From: Chryseobacterium panacisoli
GTDB taxonomy: Bacteria; Bacteroidota; Bacteroidia; Flavobacteriales; Weeksellaceae
Length of the DNA: 64,000 nucleotides
NCBI RefSeq assembly: GCF_008274625.1
Contig: NZ_VTRU01000008.1
Location: 1-64,000, forward strand
Reading direction: 5' to 3'
Position 1 is the first letter of the stretch. The number at the start of each line of letters is the position of its first letter. Made by a program: the position numbers and the translations under genes. Below the pieces are notes generated by a model, which saw nothing but the letters and a program-made list of their open reading frames with translations, did no database searches and was not told the DNA's origin. Positions 61,520 to 64,000 of this stretch are shown piece after piece.

Positions 61520-62836
61520 ATGGATTTTGCAGTTGAATATCTGGAGCTGGGTCAGTTGAGACAGCTTCAATCCGACCGGTTGATAAGTTTGATCAGCTAT
61601 TTGGGAGAGAAATCGGAATTTTATAAAAAGAAATTTGATGAATTACAAATATCTCCACAGGATATAAGGTCGATTGAAGATATCAGGAAACTTCCTATTA
61701 CTTACAAACAGGATTTAAGAGATAACTATCCATTTGGTTTATTTACCGTTCCTAAAAATGAGCTTCAGCGTATTCACTGCTCAAGCGGAACAACAGGAAA
61801 GCCAACGGTAGTAGGATATACCAAAGAAGATGTAGATCTTTTCAGTGAAGTGGTGGCCAGATCTTTACAGGCTGCAGGAGCGAAACCCGGAATGCAGCTG
61901 CACAATGCTTATGGTTATGGTATTTTCACGGGAGGATTAGGGCTTCATTACGGTGCAGAAAAACTGGGGATGAGTGTTCTTCCTATTTCGGGAGGAATGA
62001 CAGCAAGACAGGTAGATCTGATTATAGATTTTAAGCCGGAAGTGATTTGCTGCTCTCCATCATATGCTTTGACTATTGCAGATGAATTTGCAAAAAGAGG
62101 GATTTCTGCAGAGGAGATCAGTCTCCAATATGCTGTGCTGGGTTCAGAACCATGGACGGAAATTATCAGAGGGCACATTGAAGAAAGATTAGGGGTTCAT
62201 GCAACCAATATCTACGGGTTGAGCGAAATTATCGGTCCTGGTGTTTCAATGGAGGATTTTGAAGAAAAAGGAGGTTCTTATATCTGGGAAGATCATTTTT
62301 ACCCTGAAATTTTAGATCCGGTTACCAAACAGCCGGTTCCTTTCGGAGAAGAAGGTGTACTGGTGATTACAACATTAACGAAAAAAGCAATGCCACTTCT
62401 TCGTTACTGGACTAATGATATTACAAGCCTTTACTATGATGAAAATGCCAAAAGAACGATGGTAAAAATGAAACCCATTGTAGGAAGAGCAGATGATATG
62501 CTGATCGTAAGAGGGGTAAATGTCTATCCAAGCCAGATTGAAGAAGCTTTCTCTTATGTAGAAGGAGTAGTACCTAATTATTATTTAACGCCTATCGAAA
62601 AGGAACATATGTGTATCGCTTTGGATATTGATGTTGAAATTGATGATGAGCTGGTAAAGACACAGAAAATAGAAGCAAATACCGATGATTATTTTAATTT
62701 TGTCGGGAACTTTGGAAAAAACATAGAAAACGAAATAAAAAAACGGGTAGGAATCACCACGAAAGTGAAAGTTCATGCCCAGGACAGCCTGCCGAAGTGC
62801 GAAGGTGGAAAAATTAATAGAATACTTAAAAAATAA
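61520..62836 (+). CDS. paaK: Phenylacetate-CoA ligase
   Basis: 438 residues from the ATG at 61520 (MDFAVEYLELG); the longer frame from 61505 begins inside the operator. ANL superfamily adenylating enzyme with the P-loop-like CSSGTTGKPTVVGY near residue 85, and motifs NIYGLSEI and LLRYWTNDI. It activates phenylacetate to phenylacetyl-CoA, entry step of aerobic hybrid degradation. It shares one base with the next gene (62836), which encodes the reductase of the epoxidase, so the operon is coupled. Confidence 0.93.
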   Translation: MDFAVEYLELGQLRQLQSDRLISLISYLGEKSEFYKKKFDELQISPQDIRSIEDIRKLPITYKQDLRDNYPFGLFTVPKNELQRIHCSSGTTGKPTVVGYTKEDVDLFSEVVARSLQAAGAKPGMQLHNAYGYGIFTGGLGLHYGAEKLGMSVLPISGGMTARQVDLIIDFKPEVICCSPSYALTIADEFAKRGISAEEISLQYAVLGSEPWTEIIRGHIEERLGVHATNIYGLSEIIGPGVSMEDFEEKGGSYIWEDHFYPEILDPVTKQPVPFGEEGVLVITTLTKKAMPLLRYWTNDITSLYYDENAKRTMVKMKPIVGRADDMLIVRGVNVYPSQIEEAFSYVEGVVPNYYLTPIEKEHMCIALDIDVEIDDELVKTQKIEANTDDYFNFVGNFGKNIENEIKKRVGITTKVKVHAQDSLPKCEGGKINRILKK

Positions 62837-63921
62837 TGAATTCATTTTATAAACTTAAAACAGTTAAAGTTCAGAAAGACACTTCCGAAGCAGTCAGTGT
62901 AGCGGTGGAGATCCCTGAAGAACTGAAAGATAAGTTCAGGTTCAAACAAGGGCAGTATCTGAATTTCCGAATGATGATCAACGGAAATGAGGAAAGACGT
63001 TCTTACTCTATCTGTAATGCTCCGAGTGAAAAAAGCAATACACTGGAAGTATTGGTAAAATTGCTTGAAGGCGGAAAAGTATCAGGCTATTTCAATGAGC
63101 ATCTTCACATGGATGAAATTCTGGAAGTAATGCCTCCGATGGGTGGTTTTAATACTTCTTATCATCCTACGAATGTAAAGACTTACGTTGGTTTGGCTGC
63201 AGGAAGCGGAATCACTCCTGTTTTATCCAATATTAAAGAAAGTCTTTATCAGGAGCCCAACAGTAATGCTTATCTGTTTTACAGCAACAGAAGTATGAAT
63301 CATATTTTAAGAAAAGCTGAAATTGACAGACTGGTTGAACATTTCAATGGCAGACTGAAGGTAATTTACCTGGTAAGCCGTGAAAAACATGAAGATCCTG
63401 TTTTTGAAGGAAGAATTTCTTCTGAAAAATTAGAACAGTTATTTGAAAGATATACAGATATTGACATAAGGGAAGCTACTTATTTCATTTGCGGACCTGC
63501 TGAAATGATCAAAGGGATTGCAGACTATCTGAAGAAAGATAAAAAAGTACCTGCTATCCAGGTGTTATTTGAATATTTTACCGCTCCTGATGAGGAAAAT
63601 ACGGAGGAAATGAGCGATGAATTCAAGGCCATTGCCAATATTGAAAGTATGGTAACGGTAATTATCGATGATGATGAATATTCGTTCCACCTTAATTCTA
63701 AAAAAGAGAGTATCTTAGATAAAGCATTGAAAGACAATCTTCCTGTGCCTTTTGCATGTAAAGGAGGAGTGTGCTGTACGTGTAAAGCGGAAGTCCTGGA
63801 AGGAGAAGTTTTTATGGAGAAAAACTATGCGCTTACCGAAGAAGAAGTAGCCAGAGGCTTCGTTCTTACCTGTCAATGTCACCCGACAACGAATGTGGTG
63901 ATGCTTAATTATGATGTTTAA
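62836..63921 (+). CDS. paaE: Phenylacetyl-CoA epoxidase reductase subunit PaaE
   Basis: 361 residues. FAD domain with RRSYSICNAPSE (RxYSxC/T), NAD-binding domain with VGLAAGSGITPVLSNI, and a C-terminal 2Fe-2S ferredoxin domain with CKGGVCCTCKAEV plus a distal Cys in LTCQCHP. It passes electrons from NADPH to the PaaABCD epoxidase, which adds oxygen to the ring of phenylacetyl-CoA. It overlaps paaK by one base. The epoxidase genes are expected just beyond the window; the 80 bases after the stop contain no start of a gene. Confidence 0.92.
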   Translation: MNSFYKLKTVKVQKDTSEAVSVAVEIPEELKDKFRFKQGQYLNFRMMINGNEERRSYSICNAPSEKSNTLEVLVKLLEGGKVSGYFNEHLHMDEILEVMPPMGGFNTSYHPTNVKTYVGLAAGSGITPVLSNIKESLYQEPNSNAYLFYSNRSMNHILRKAEIDRLVEHFNGRLKVIYLVSREKHEDPVFEGRISSEKLEQLFERYTDIDIREATYFICGPAEMIKGIADYLKKDKKVPAIQVLFEYFTAPDEENTEEMSDEFKAIANIESMVTVIIDDDEYSFHLNSKKESILDKALKDNLPVPFACKGGVCCTCKAEVLEGEVFMEKNYALTEEEVARGFVLTCQCHPTTNVVMLNYDV

Positions 63922-64000
63922 TTCAATTTGAAAATATGCTGATTTGGAAATTTGAAAATGGGTAATACTTATTCTCAGTTTCTCAAAATAATTTTCAAAT

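Noticed and set aside
1-64000. tRNA, rRNA, prophage or insertion sequence
   Set aside because: No cloverleaf, rRNA-like stretch, transposase or phage gene was found by reading both strands.

Overview
The window looks like a chromosomal segment of a Chryseobacterium-type flavobacterium (Bacteroidota, Weeksellaceae). The evidence is low GC, the -33/-7 promoter signature TTTG-N19..21-TAnnTTTG, a type IX secretion sorting tail, GLPGLI and DUF4292/DUF2851 family proteins, bacillithiol synthesis (BshA), and T9SS, TatA and EnvC-like genes. I see no rRNA, tRNA, CRISPR array, prophage or insertion sequence. Most of the window is ordinary core genome with some accessory blocks.

Layout. 1-666: gene-free, repeat-rich DNA. 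0.67-7.0 kb: a T9SS-secreted protein, a DPE2-like 4-alpha-glucanotransferase, two small secreted proteins and ferritin. 7.1-10.2 kb: an AddA/RecB-like helicase-nuclease. 10.4-12.8 kb: three tandem paralogues with CarboxypepD_reg-like domains. 12.9-18.3 kb: SIMPL, GNAT, PspC-like and DUF2851 proteins, then DoxX and Crp/Fnr genes next to bshA, with duplicated gene tails in the intergenic DNA. 18.3-20.1 kb: a GH3 enzyme. 21.2-26.6 kb: a long minus-strand run (sugar nucleotidyltransferase, DUF4292 lipoprotein, EnvC-like amidase activator, TatA, DUF4254, lipoprotein, ribA). 26.8-32.2 kb: flippase, dihydroorotase, GH92. 32.2-34.7 kb: OmpR-type two-component system divergent from a DUF1573 gene. 35-38 kb: dienoyl-CoA reductase-type SDR and an M1 peptidase. 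38.3-42.0 kb: a compact five-gene operon (DUF2589 protein, two unknowns, cytosolic subtilase, stand-alone I9-like small protein), flanked by its own terminators. 42-50.4 kb: exonuclease/phosphatase protein, a second OmpR-type two-component system, its likely targets (GLPGLI protein and a TonB-type outer-membrane protein) and a second M1 peptidase. 50.4-57.3 kb: PAP2 phosphatase, two M43 metalloprotease lipoproteins, a NarL-type two-component system with a membrane protein, and an unknown. 57.5 kb: an unlisted 50-residue double-glycine peptide with six cysteines. 57.8-60.4 kb: clpB. 60.8-63.9 kb: start of a phenylacetate degradation operon (TetR regulator, paaK, paaE).

How the parts fit. Both OmpR-type systems sit beside promoters that carry TTAAC direct repeats on an 11-bp period, ending 20-22 bp before the -7 box; I read these as response-regulator sites. 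paaK has a perfect palindrome over its predicted transcription start, fitting repression by the adjacent TetR protein. The strongest candidate for an undescribed system is the 38.3-42.0 kb subtilase/DUF2589 operon; the second is the cysteine-rich double-glycine peptide. Several open reading frames were given later starts than the longest possible ones, because the longer versions begin at TTG codons, inside promoters or before a signal peptide.
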